Shown here piece by piece: positions 11,601-22,987 of a stretch of 64,000 nt of DNA; position 1 is the stretch's first letter; every line of letters begins with the position of its first letter. The notes under the pieces were generated by a model. The model was not told the DNA's origin and ran no database searches. It saw only the letters and a list, made by a program, of their open reading frames with translations. Source of the stretch: Caenorhabditis elegans (taxonomy: Eukaryota > Nematoda > Chromadorea > Rhabditida > Rhabditidae); the NCBI RefSeq assembly GCF_000002985.6, contig NC_003282.8:806001-870000 (forward strand), given 5' to 3'. The position numbers and the translations under genes are program-made.

Positions 11601-14600
11601 AAATCGAAATGTTAGTACTCCGTGAGGTATTAGACCATTAGTTGTATACATCAGAGGTGGGCGGATATTTTTTCCGGATATTTTCTAATAATGAATAGCG
11701 GGCCCTGCGGGCCCGCCAGTTGTAGGGGGTGTAGGGCGAGTCCCCTTGCCGGGCGTAGGTTCTCGGCTTCGCCTCGAACCTGTTAGAGGGTTCGTGCAAA
11801 TTGCAGTGGGTGAAGGGAGTCTTCTTGATTTTTGAGTTCGGTATTGACCAAAAACAGAAGCATCCTTTGAATAAGTTAAAGCTCAGTTATGATTGATTGA
11901 AGTTTAAGGAGGCTGTATAGCGGGGGAGACGAACCCATATTTTGCACAAAATCGAGTATTTCTATTCGAATCCCGATTACTCACAAAAAACAAAAAAGGT
12001 TGTAAGTTGTTAGAATTGAACCAACTACCAAAATGTCCGCAGACATACGCACTAACAACTCGGCCATGCGGAAGACACCTGACGCGGAGATGTAGGGAAG
12101 TAAAATTTCTGGAGGGAGGTCTTCTTTCGATTCCGCTTTCTTCAGTAATGACAATTTGAGAAAAGACGCTCGAAAACCGTTTATTACTGATAAGTCAGCG
12201 AGAAAACGAATTTTTGAAAATTTTATTACAGGATTGTACTCATTATTGAATTCCTGAAAGAGAGCCGAAGAGTTGAAGTTATTATCTTGCAAACTTGCTG
12301 ATTTGTAGAAAAAAACAAGTTTTGGCCTGAAAATTTTAAACAAATAATATCTTTTGGCCGAACACTGCTAATGCCACGAAATCTCATTATCCATTAGATA
12401 AAATCAAAAACTATGGATCAAAAATACATTCCGCAAAACTTTAGTGGAAAAAATGTTCAGGAGACCCAGGAAACCACTCCCCCCAGTACTAAATTTTTGA
12501 ATTATTTTTTTCTTGAAAAATTTTCCCACTGAACTTTTTACAAATTTTATATGTCTCGATGCGTCTTGATGAGACCTACACGTCAATTTTTAGAAAACTA
12601 AGAAAACTTGAAAACTGACCGAGTTATGATTGAAAAAGTAGATTCGCGAAAATGGGAAAGTGTGCAAAATGTGGCACTTATTCGTCTTGCTCGGCCGACT
12701 CATAGAACTTTTCTCAATTCTAAGTTGAAAATCGTGTTCAGCGTACTTTTTTACGTGGGGTAAACAAAAAAGTATCGAAAAAGATGGAGTAGAACTTGAG
12801 ATAATGACGAACAACTACTTTTTCGGAAAAAAATTTTTTTTTTTGGCAAAATGGCATTTTTTGGCCTTTTGTTTTATCACAACTTTTTTCGTTTTGCACT
12901 TATGAACTCAAACTTTCTTTCAAAAAATCCACCTCTTTGAGTAGTATCTTGCACATAAATTTGGAACAAAAACCGAGCAAAACCCGAATTTTAATTCATT
13001 TAAAACATGGTTTTTTGGGGGTAAAAAGAGCAACAAAAAATTTTTTCAAACTGGGGAAAGCCGCCCTGAGCTCAGTTTTGCTCCAAACTTTGTGCCGTTT
13101 TCTGCTCCACCGTGGGGCAAAATATTTCTAGTAAGCTGTCAAATATTATAAAATTCAGTCAAACGGCTCTGGAGTTATTAATGAAAACGCAGTGTGACAT
13201 TTTTTCGCAAGCCAAAAAAAACGCGAAAAAACGCGAAAAAGGGGCGGAGTCTGTACACTCGGCATTTATTAGAGGCTGCTTGGCAGAATTTATCAATTAG
13301 TATTGATGTAGTTATTCAGGAAGAAATGTATCCGAACCAAAGAGTAACTATTAAGCAACATTTTAATATGATAAAACCTAGAAAAATTCTACAAGTTTTC
13401 CTTACCGAGACCTTAAAACTTATTAGCCGAGCAACATCGGATATCGGATATTACGGATATTACGGATATCGGATAATGGACATGCATATCGTTTATACAG
13501 AAAACTTGTAGAATTTTTCTAGGTTTTATCATATTAAAATGTTGCTTAATAGTTACTCTTTTGTTCGGATACATTTCTTCCAGAATAACTACATCAATAC
13601 TTATTGATAAATTCATTATTAGAAAATATTCGAAAAAAATATCCGCCCACCTCTGGTATACATATCAAAAATTAAATTCGGAACTGAGCAGTATTAGATA
13701 CCTTTTTTCTCCCTTTTTGTTCAGAATACCAACATTTTAAAAGGTGGAAGCTTTCCAAGAAAAGCGACCAAACTTGTTGAATATGAAATGATAACATGCA
13801 ATAACGTGTTTTTTTGTTTTTGTTTCAAAGTGATTTTTGTTATGCATGCAATTCACGAAAATATCTTTAAAATAAATTTTCTCGAATTTTTTTGAACCAA
13901 AATTTAGGGAAATTTTCTTGTTTTTCGGTTTCTATGTTCCAAGGCTTGTAACTTCCTGGAAATCATTGTTATCACAAAATGATCAACTAAAAAGTTGTGC
14001 GCAAATTTATAATGAACAACATTGCAATTGAATTCTTTTTGATAAATATAGATTTAACAACAAAACTACGGAAGAAAATGCGAGAATGTGACAGATTCCT
14101 TGAAAATGAGTTCCTGTGACTCAATAAACTGTAACTTTTTACTGTCTTTTAGTATCAGAAAGTGTTCAACTGCTAAAATGTTGATATTAATCTAAAGAAC
14201 AAAAAATTACAGTTTCATCCGTACTTATATCTTTCAAGATGCCTATTTTATACCCTCTCAAAATCAAAATTTCCTTTTATGCTGCAATTTCTTGTAATAT
14301 TTTTGAACAAAAAAGGAGAAAAAGGCATCTAACAGGGGTGTGCGGCAAATTTGCCGAATTTGCCGTTTGCCGAGCTCGACAAATTTCAAAAAAGTAGATT
14401 TGCCGAATTTGCCGAGCTCGGCAAATTTCGGAATTTGCCGCACACGTCAAAAATTTGACAGTACAATTTTGACTAAAACTATTGACTTTTTAGCCAAAAA
14501 TTTAGTAAAATGACACAAAATTGAGCTATTTTGATGTTTAAGCAGACATACTACGCGGAACTTATTCAGAAACCAGATGTGTGTTAAGAATTCAGTAGTT

Positions 14601-17600
14601 TTGGTGCTCCAAAAAACATTAAAAATATCAAATTTTTTTGAGTTTGTTAAGCACGGCAAATTTGCCGAATTTGCCGAGCTCGGCAAATTTGCCGAATTTG
14701 CCGTGCTCGGCAAATATTGAAAAAAGAGATTTGCCGAATTTGCCGAGCTCGGCAAATATTGAAAAAAAAAGATTTGCCGAATTTGCCGTGCTCGGCAAAT
14801 TTTGAGATTTGCCGTCTAATACCTCACGGAGTACTAACATTTGGATTTCCGAAAAAATCCGAAAAAATCTAAAAAATTGGAAATTTTTTTCGCGAGCGAA
14901 GTTTTGAGGATTAATCAGTCTGGAAGTTGGCGGAAATATATGGTATTTATATATTTTGCACTATTAACAGACTACTGTGTACCACATACAAAATATTTAA
15001 GAAAGAATGAAAACTGAGAAAATATATAAAAATCCAGACTTTTTTAATTGCAAAAACGTGTTTATTCAAATTCTAATAGTAAATAAAAACTTGTTTTAAT
15101 AAATTTAAAATTTTAATAAATTTTTAAATTAAAAATTAGCCAGTTTCCAAAAAATTTTTGCCGTTTTACAAAATTTCCGAATTTTCACAATGTTTTTTGT
15201 AATAGTGGTTTTTTTTTTGTAAATTCGCTTTCGACCAAAAACAAATTTCCTGCGCTTTTGCGCCTAAAATACACCATTTTTAATAGAATTTTCAAAATTT
15301 TCTCCAAATTTTTAAAGTAAAAATCCCCACTTTTTTCAGGACACTTCTCAAAAGTTCTTCTTCCCGGTCTCCGGCATCTGTGACAAATGTGGAATCGCTT
15401 CTTTCTGTCGTCATTCCCGGATTTTCGATGGATAGTCGGCGATGGTGAATGTGTTGATTTTTCTGGAAGTTTTAAATTTTTTTTAATGAAAATCATTTTT
15501 CAGAATTTTAACACTAATTTTGTATTTTTCATTAGTTCTATTAATATTTTTGAAAATCATTTCAGCATTATCGTTATTTTAAAAAAAAACATTTTTATAA
15601 AAATTTCAAAGAAAATTGGCTAAATTCGGCTGAAATTTAGTTTTTCAATTAATTATCGCTGTGTATTGAATTTTCAGCATTTTTACGTTAATTTTCAAAT
15701 TTTTCAGAATTTTTAATGCTAATTTTAGCATTTTTAGATTTATTTATATAACTTTCAACGTTTTTTACGTTAATCTGCTCATTTTTCTAAAAATTTTATG
15801 CTCTTATTTCGCTATTTTTTAAAGCAATTTTATTCATTTTTCAGCTCTGTTTTCCGTTAATATCTCAATTTTTCAAAATTTTGATACTAATTTCTAAATT
15901 TTTCATCATTTTTGGTTAATTTTGTATAATTTTTCAAAAATTTCAAAAATGCTAGTTTTAAAATTTTTTTTCTCAGCCAAATTTGATTAGTTTGTAAATT
16001 AATAAAAATTAATAAAAATTTACAAATTAGTAATTTTTCTTCTCAAAATTTTCAATATTTTGCCTGAAAAAATGCGTAAAAACCAACTTTTCGAATTTCG
16101 AGAATAATCTTGATAAGTTTATCACAAAAGAAGAACGCGTAGACGCCGAGAATTGAAATATGAGCCATATGAAGATATGAATGAGTTGGTACACCATTCT
16201 CATCTACTTCGTCCATTAGTGATGGGTGAGCCTGTAAAATTTAGAGATTTTAGGGGTTTTGAGTGGAAGAACGCAATGAAAATTTGAACTTCCCAGATTA
16301 AAATGCAAATTTTTAGGCAGTTTCATTTCAAAAATTGAATGTTCCAAAACCACTGCAACTTTTTCCTCACGAGGGACGAGGAGAAGTGGTTTCTAGGCCA
16401 TGGCCCAGGGGCCGACAAGTTTCAGCGGCCATTTATCTTGCTTTGTTTTCCGCCTGTTTTCTTTCGTTTTTCATCGATTTTTCGCGTTTTTTCTTATTAA
16501 AACTGATAAATAAATACTTTTTGCAGATGCTAAAACAATTTCCAAGTAAAAAAAATTATGTATTCAGTGGGCAAGCAGCGGTGAAAGTGGTCAATGCAAT
16601 ATGATGGATTACGGGAATACAAAACCTAAACTTTTTCTGAAACATGATACATATGCTGCTTAAATGCTGAGACTACCTGATTTTCATAACGAGACCGCTG
16701 AAAAAGTTTTGAGGTTTCCAAAATTCAACTTTTTTGGTGAAAAAGTCGAGATTTTCGCACAAAAAGTTGAATTTTGAAAACCTCAAAACTTTTTCAGCGG
16801 TCTTGATATGAAAATTAGGTAATTTCAGCATCTAAGCATCATATGTATCATGTTTCAGAAAAAGTTTAGGTTTTGTATTCCCGTAATCCATCATTTTACA
16901 TTGACCACTTTCACCGCTGCTTGCCCACTGAATACATAATTTTTTAACTTGGAAATTGTTTTAGCATCTGCAAAAAGTATTTATTTATCAGTTTTAATAA
17001 GAAAAAACGGGAAAAAGCTGTGAAAAACAAAAGAAAACAGGCGGAAAACAAAGCAAGATAAATGGCCGCTGAAACTTGTCGGCCCCTCGGCCATGGCCTA
17101 GAAACCACTTTTCCTTGTCCCTCGTGAGGAAAAAGTTGCAGTGAAAACGTCTATATATGTAGTTTTCGAATAATTTCATAAAACCTTGAAAATTCACGTT
17201 TTTCGCGAAAAACTTGTAGTTTTTTTTTTTCAAAATTTCAACGATTTCGAACTGGAAATTGGAGTTTTTATTAAGTTTTTTATCCGAATTTGGACGTTCG
17301 AAAAAGTGAAAAATTATAATTTTCTTTAATTTTTCTAATTTCTATATAGGAAAAACCAAATTTCGTCATATTTTTGGCACAAATTCGGAAAACTTTTGTT
17401 TTTTGGAGCGAAAAAATAAACGATTTTAATAATTTTTTAAATAATTTTCAGCAGATATTCGCGAAATTCCGCCGTGTTTTTAAAACTAATTTTCCATTCA
17501 AAAATCTCACTTGTGGCAACAAATGATAAAAACTGGAACCCGACAACGATCCAACTCCGAGACCGACGAATAGTGTGATTATCTGGAAAAATTCAGCGCA

Positions 17601-18941
17601 TTTTTAGGTGGAAAATTATTATTATTTTGAATTTCGAAAGCGATTTTTTACCTGATTATATGTATTTTTTGTCAAATATCGCATAACACCAATGCCCACC
17701 ACTGCACACATATTGATGAGCGTCACGAACAGAAGACCCACTCCCCAGACTGCAAAAAAAATGGATTTATTGCTAAAATTTGAAAAAAAAACGGGTTTTT
17801 TTCCGGTATTTTTGAATTTTTTATTGCTCAAATTGGAAAAAAATTGAAATTTTTCGTTGAAAAACTTAAAATACTGTTTCGTGAAAAATAACGTTTTTTC
17901 TACATTTTTTTCGTAAAAAATAATTGTTTCCAATTTTTTTTTTGAATTTTTTCGAGGAAAATTGACTGAAAATTCTAGATATTTCGCTGAAAATTGAAAA
18001 AAAAAACAGTTTTTTCCGGAATTTTTTAATTTTTTATTGCTGAAATTGGAAAAAAATTAAAATTTTTTGAATAAAATGTATATATGAATTTTTCTGGAAA
18101 TTTTTATTTTTCAACAAAAATAAATTTCTAGAACTTTTTCTAATGTTTTATAGAAAATTGTATTTTTTTCGGAAAAAAAACGTTTTTTTTTTAGAAAATA
18201 ACATTTTTTCTACATTCTTTTTATAAAAAAATAATTATTTCCAATTTTTTTTTTGAATTTTTTCGAGGAAAATTGACTGAAAATTCTAGAACTTTTGCTT
18301 GAAAAATAACATTCTTCGGAAAAAAATGTGTAAGTAGAAAAAATTGAATTTTTCTGAATATTTCTTTAAAAAATTAATTTAAAAAAGTTTTTTGTAAAAA
18401 AAAATCTAAAAAATATTTTTTTGAAGAAAATTCGAAATTTTTGAGATAAAAATCTTTTTTTTTTTTTAAACTCCAATTATTCATATTTTCTGTATTTCCC
18501 GAATTAAAAAAAAACTGATTTCGTAAAAAATACCCTAAAAATTTGAAATTATTCAAAAAAAAACCATTAATTGAAAAAAATTGGTAATTTTTTTTTCTCC
18601 AGAAATTTCAACGTTTTTCTTTATTTTTCTCGAAATTTTTTCGTTTTTTTTTTTTAATTTTATTTCGAAATTTTCTAAATATATTCCGAATTTAAAAAAA
18701 TTTCACGGTTTTTTTTTGCAATTGTCCCGAATTTTTTTTGCCAAAAATTCGCCTAAAAATCAAATTTTTCCGTACCAATTACGGCTGGCGGTCTCTCATG
18801 AGAATTCAGCGCCACGTGGCTGATTACTGTAGTCGATATGATTTCTGTAGTGGTGGTTGTTGTATAATTACGACATAAATCATCCAAATTTCCAAATGTA
18901 TAATTCGATAATGACGTCGATGGATCCATCATTGGCGTCAT
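2674..18941 (-). CDS. ZIP-family divalent metal transporter (SLC39A8/A14-like)
   Basis: Multi-pass membrane importer of zinc and, in the ZIP8/14 branch, also iron, manganese and cadmium. Nine exons, all with GT-AG ends and matching phase: 18776-18941, 17652-17749, 17511-17582, 16088-16231, 11299-11379, 5529-5736, 3817-3903, 3646-3749, 2674-2823; 369 residues. The start ATG lies 13 bases after a TTTTCAG that could accept a spliced leader. Key motifs are HNFIDG (residues 221-226) in the predicted fourth helix and EEFPHELGD (250-258) in the fifth; glutamate in place of the usual first histidine is the ZIP8/14 signature. [25 protein letters not shown] and the C-terminal [12 protein letters not shown] also match that branch. 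The N-terminus is short and rich in Asn/Thr, and the histidine-rich loop of many ZIPs is missing. The fourth exon uses a weak donor (GTTGGT). Large introns hold foldback elements. Family call is secure; which worm zipt gene it is was not decided. Confidence 0.92.
4657..5445. mobile_element. Foldback element family A, copy 1
   Basis: A 789-bp inverted repeat in a ZIP-gene intron. The left end begins CACTGCAACTTTTTCCTCAC; the right arm is its near-complete reverse complement but stops at GTTG, lacking the last CAGTG. TATCT flanks it on both sides (4652-4656 and 5446-5450), consistent with a 5-bp target duplication. No transposase frame; non-autonomous. Confidence 0.85.
6449..6462. repeat. C14 mononucleotide tract
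   Basis: Fourteen consecutive C bases (G14 on the minus strand) inside a ZIP-gene intron, in sequence that is otherwise AT-rich. Confidence 0.95.
6725..7516. mobile_element. Foldback element family A, copy 2
   Basis: A 792-bp inverted repeat closely matching copies 1 and 3. The ends are CATTGCAAC and GTTGCATG, one base different from the family consensus. No flanking 5-bp duplication is visible because the right end abuts the inverted repeat that starts at 7517. Confidence 0.85.
7517..9321. repeat. 1.8-kb interval bounded by inverted 23-bp ends
   Basis: GCCTCCACCACGAGAAATGC at the left end reappears inverted at about 9299-9321. Between the ends are two diverged direct copies of about 110 bp (about 7971-8090 and 8144-8265, both containing ATACGATTGTTCTAATTTTT) and several AACTAACAAAATGTTC fragments. 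No plausible protein; probably a composite non-autonomous element. Confidence 0.55.
9976..10818. mobile_element. Foldback element family C, copy 1
   Basis: Arms of roughly 300 bp are inverted around about 10350; for example CCATGATCTTTCATTTGACA on the left and its complement near 10710-10730. A second copy of the same family lies at 20521-21388. Both right ends run into GACCCGGAACTTATTTGGAG. Confidence 0.8.
11698..11716. other. Perfect GC-rich hairpin
   Basis: GCGGGCCC-TGC-GGGCCCGC: 8-bp arms, 3-base loop, 18 of 19 bases G or C in an AT-rich region. A second stem, AGGTTC...GAACCT, follows at about 11757-11782. Confidence 0.8.
12003..12075 (-). pseudogene. tRNA-derived sequence (Leu/Ser-like A and B boxes)
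   Basis: On the minus strand TGGCCGAGTTG (12066-12056) is a perfect RNA polymerase III A box and GGTTCAATTCT (12022-12012) matches the B box except for its last base; the boxes are 33 bases apart. Downstream on that strand come two runs of T typical of Pol III termination. The context (GCATGGCCGAGTTGTTAGTG) resembles a leucine or serine tRNA, but I could not close the stems, so this is a relic or SINE head rather than a working tRNA. Confidence 0.55.
14341..14815. repeat. TTGCCG-rich simple repeat
   Basis: Repeated units of the form ATTTGCCGAATTTGCCGAGC with GAGCTCGGCAAAT spacers; a locally palindromic minisatellite-like block inside the nested inverted-repeat region. A related TTGCCG block occurs at 33440-33850. 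Confidence 0.85.
16351..17143. mobile_element. Foldback element family A, copy 3 (intact ends)
   Basis: A 793-bp inverted repeat with complete ends CACTGCAAC...GTTGCAGTG and AAAAC on both sides (16346-16350 and 17144-17148). It is the best-preserved copy and shows a 5-bp target duplication directly. Confidence 0.9.
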
Positions 18942-19129
18942 TGTTTTTTTTTTGCTGAAAATTTGGGGAAAATTACAGGAAAACGGGGGGATTTTCAAGT
19001 AGAGAATAAAATTTAAAAGCAAAGAAAAATAAAAATCGTAATGGAAAAATTTTGAATTGAAAAACGGTTCCTGCTTTTGGAGAAAATTATACGAAAATAT
19101 GTTTTATTTTACATATATTCGGCAAATTT

Positions 19130-19615
19130 TTTTTTGATACAAAAATGTCTAATTTTATCAAAAGTATAAAATAAATAGTTTTATTTAAAAAAGGGAAACT
19201 GGAGAAATTGCAAAATTTTTGATTATAAATTTAAAAAAATGCAAAATTTGCTTCGGAAAATCGATATTTTGATTCAAAAAAAAATAGTTTTTATACAAAT
19301 AAAATACTTTGATAAAAATAAGGCAAAAATTAAAAATTTCAATTTTTTAATCAAATATATTTTCAAAAACTTTTCGATTTTTTTCAAAATATATTTGATT
19401 AATATTGAAATTTTTAATTTTTGCCTTATTTTTATCAAAGTATTTTATTTGTATAAAAAATTTTTTTTTTAATCAAAATATCGATTTTCCGAATCAAATT
19501 TTACATTTTTTAATTTATAATCAAAACTTTTGCAATTTCTCCAGTTTCTCTTTTTTTTTAAATAAAGTTATTTATTTTTTACTTTTGATATTTAAAATTA
19601 GACATTTTTGCTTTA
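19130..19615. repeat. Long palindrome 1
   Basis: AAAATGTCTAATTTTATCAA and the following sequence on the left is matched inverted at the right end (AAATTAGACATTTTTGC); arms are about 230 bp with the centre near 19372. Extremely AT-rich and without coding potential. Confidence 0.8.
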
Positions 19616-19630
19616 AAAAAAAAAAAAAAA

Positions 19631-20166
19631 AATGTCGGAAAAATGTGGCTAAAAATCGTTAAAAATGAGTATTTTCTCATTAAAAATACTTTTTTTTCAA
19701 AAAAAATCGGATTTTAAATTCATTTAGGTATATTTTATTAAATTGAAAAAAATATTTTTCTCCAAATTTTTATTTTTTAACTTTTAAAATAGTAAAGCAA
19801 TTCTACATGACTTTGAAAAATGCAAATTTTAAGTTTTTTTGTTTCGAATTTTTCAATTTTCACGCTCTTTTTTTTTTTTGAAAATGTGTTTTTTTTTGTG
19901 TTTGTGAAAATGTGTCAAAATTAAATTAGAGCGTGAAAATTGAAAAAGTCGAAACAAAAAAAAATTTAAATTTGCATTTTTCAAAGTCATGTAGGATTGC
20001 TTTACTATTTTAAAAGTTAAAAAATAAAAATTTGGAGAAAAATATTTTTTTCAATTTAATAAAATATACCTAAATGAATTTAAAATCCGAATTTTTTTGA
20101 AAAAAAAAGTATTTTTAATGAGAAAATACTCATTTTTAACGATTTTTCGCCACATTTTTCCGAAAA
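19631..20166. repeat. Long palindrome 2
   Basis: Begins AATGTCGGAAAAATGTGGC and ends with the inverted CGCCACATTTTTCCG; arms are about 240 bp around a centre near 19895, which contains TTTTTTTTGTGTTTGTG. Lies 15 bases from palindrome 1. Confidence 0.8.
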
Positions 20167-20520
20167 AAATTAAAAAGTTATTATTTTTTTTTATTTCCTA
20201 AAACAAAATTCCTTCTAATCAAATGTTCAAATAACGCAAAAAAATTTGGGTAGATATTAAGAAATTTCCGGTGAAAAATCATAGTTCAATGGTACTTTTC
20301 CCTTTTTTTTTCTTGTTTCGTTGGGGGTAGACAATGTGTGTGTAAGACGTATCAGATGACCATTGAACGTGCAAAAAATGAGATATTTCCGACGGTTTTC
20401 CCCACTTTTTTCTCAAGTTTTATATGAAAGGAGAGAGGGGTCAGTGATAATAAGTTCGTTGAAAAGGGTGGATTTCATTGATTTTTTTCGGGATTTTTGA
20501 ATGAAAATTGTCAAAATTCA

Positions 20521-21388
20521 TACGCTGCGTATCGATTTTTATGAAACTGTGGGAATTTACGTTATCAACCATGATCTTTCATTTGACAATAGTCACAAAA
20601 TTTTTGGACCACCCCAAGTGTCCTAACTCGGAGCCAATTTTTTCAGCCGTTTTTCCTATCTCGCTTCTTTTCAGGTTTCAATTGAGGTTTGTGTGCGGAT
20701 TTTGCTAAGTTTAGTACACAATGCAAGAAAACAAAAAAAGTTTGGAAAAAAATCCGTCCAAAAAAATTTTTTTTCGTCGGTCGTCAAAAAATCTTCAAAA
20801 AAAATTTTGCCGAAAATTCTTGATTATTTATGTAAATATGATGTAACCATGTGCAAACTATTTTTACACATACAAAACATTTCAATTTAGTGCGTCACAC
20901 TGAAATAATAACAGAAAACATAGCTTTTTTGAAATATTTTTGAGTTTTTGGAGTATTTCTCGAGATCCAAATGTTAAACTTAAATGTTTTGTACGTGTAA
21001 AAATAGTTTGCACTTGGTTACATCATTTTTGTATAAAAAATAAAGAATTTTCGGCAAAATTTTTTTTGAACATTTTTTGACGACCGACGAAAAAAATTTT
21101 TTTTGGACGGATTTTTTTCCAAACTTTTTTTGTTTTCTTACATTGTGTACTAAACTTAGCAAAATCCGCACACAAACCTCAATTGAAACCTGAAAAGAAG
21201 CGAGATCTGAAAAATGTCTGAAAAAATTGGCTCCGAGTTAGGACACTTCGGACGGTCAAAAAAAATTTGTGACTATTGTCAAATGAAAGATCATGGTTGA
21301 TAACATAAATTCCCAAAGTTTCATAAAAATCGATACAAAGCGAACAAAGTTATCAATTTTGACCCGGAACTTATTTGGAGACCTAATA
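20521..21388. mobile_element. Foldback element family C, copy 2
   Basis: Left arm starts TACGCTGCGTATCGATTTTT; right arm, inverted, ends near 21350 followed by the shared tail GACCCGGAACTTATTTGGAG. Strongly similar to the copy at 9976-10818. Confidence 0.8.
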
Positions 21389-22888
21389 ATACAGAAAAAT
21401 TCAGAAAATCTGACAAATGTGAAATTTTTCGAATAAAATATATATGAATTTTTCTGGAAAAAATCCTAACAAACTTAAAATTCTAGAATTTTTTCTAATT
21501 TTTTTCTACGAATTTTTTTTGGAGGAATTGAAAATTGAACAACTGGTTTTTTTCCGAAATTATTTGAATTTTTATTGCTGAAATTGGAAAAAAAAACTTT
21601 ATCTGTTTTTTTTTTTGAAGAAAATTTGAAATTTTCGAAAATAATCAAATTTTTGACTCAAAATTCTGGAATTTTTGTTTGAAGAAAATATAATAATTTT
21701 TTTTTCCTGCGCCCAAAAATTATCTTTTCAAATGGTCAAAAATCCAGATTTTCAATAGAAAACGCAGAAAAATTACCGTAACATTACAAAAATCTCCATT
21801 TTTCGAGATTAGCAAAAAAAACTTAATTAAACGTGCGAGAAATGGGCCTCTAGAGTGAAAATAAGTTTAAAAAAGACGGCTTTTGGCCTAAAAAGGAATT
21901 TTCTAGCAATTAGCTGCTGGAAATCGAGATTCGATGGCGAAATTCAACGTGAAATTCGGATTTTCGACCTAAAAACTTGAAATTTTTGTGATTTTTCACT
22001 CAAATTTGGCATTATTGTCGCTTAGATTCAATCATCAATCATCAATGAAATCAAAGGTGAACTAGTAGAAAAAAAAAGGATTTCTAGGGTCAAATCGAGT
22101 TTAAACTTTGATTTTTGTCACTTAATATGAAATTTCGGGAAAATTTGACCTCAAATAGTGTGGAATTCCGATTTTTGAGCAATTTTGAGACGAATTGGTG
22201 CAAAAATGGGATTTTTAGGGGAATATGTTTAAAAAAATAATATTTCTAGAGTGAACTTGGTGTTATGGCGTCGAAATGAGTGAAAATTCAGCGTTTTCAG
22301 CTAAAAATCGTAGTATTTGATGAGGAAATCCTACATTTTTCGGTTTTAGATCTAAAAACTTGTGATTTTCTCGATTTTTCACTCAATTTTCACTAAAATC
22401 ACACGGTAAAGGGTCAGAAAACAGAGATTCTTATCTTTAAAAAACTTCGATAATCTTAGTAAAACCTTAGAGAGGTAAGAAGATACGTAGAAATACGGAC
22501 TGAACATTCGTCTCCCCCGTAACTTTTCTCCTCCTCCAATATATATATATATATTCTCTGCGTCTCTTACGAAAATCTTAGACTACCAGTTATATTTCTC
22601 AGAAGAGATTTAGAGAAAAAGAGGACGAAGAGGACGACGTGCAAAATGTTAGGATGAATGTGGGCTCTGTGAGGCTTTCGGTGCGGTGGAGCATACTTGC
22701 TCACGCAGATTTTGATAGGGATCTTTGGAATGTGACCACTTTTCCGGGGAATTTTAGGGGTTTTCAACGTTAAAATCGGAAATATTGCACTTTTTCATAA
22801 AAAAAATCTGGCAAAAATCGCAAAAGTTGTTAGTTTTCAACATTTTAGAGAATTTTCAACTTTCAAACACTTTTAGGCTCAAAAAACG

Positions 22889-22987
22889 AACCTAGGCCTA
22901 AGACTAAGCCAAATCCAAAGCCTAAGCCTGGGTCTCAGCCTAAGGCTAAGGCTAAGGCTAAGCCTAAGCCTATAACTAAGCCTAAAA
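22889..22987. repeat. Degenerate telomere-like tract (GCCTAA)n
   Basis: About 16 units of GCCTAA and close variants (AAGACTAAGCC, GGCTAAGGCTAA). TTAGGC is the nematode telomere unit. Shorter tracts of the same kind occur at about 28045-28085, 40270-40337 and 50155-50330. Confidence 0.8.

Larger units (their letters stand above)
11433..15018. mobile_element. Nested inverted-repeat region, 3.6 kb
   Basis: The outer arms (about 11433-11640 and 14810-15018) are inverted copies: CTCAGTTTTCATTCTTTC on the left pairs with GAAAGAATGAAAACTGAG on the right. Inside lies a second inverted pair at about 11643-11700 and 13610-13664, itself containing a third pair (about 13285-13400 and 13500-13613) and a block of TTGCCG repeats (14341-14815). 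The arrangement suggests successive insertion of one foldback element into another. The whole region sits in the ZIP-gene intron between exons 4 and 5. Confidence 0.75.

Noticed and set aside
11981..12343. 120-residue minus-strand frame
   Set aside because: It runs through the tRNA-derived sequence and repeat DNA, with no splice signals or recognisable domain.
20280..20390. GTTCAATGGT...ACCATTGAAC inverted pair as a possible tRNA or microRNA hairpin
   Set aside because: Arms are only about 10 bp and about 85 bases apart, with no precursor-like pairing between and no Pol III boxes.
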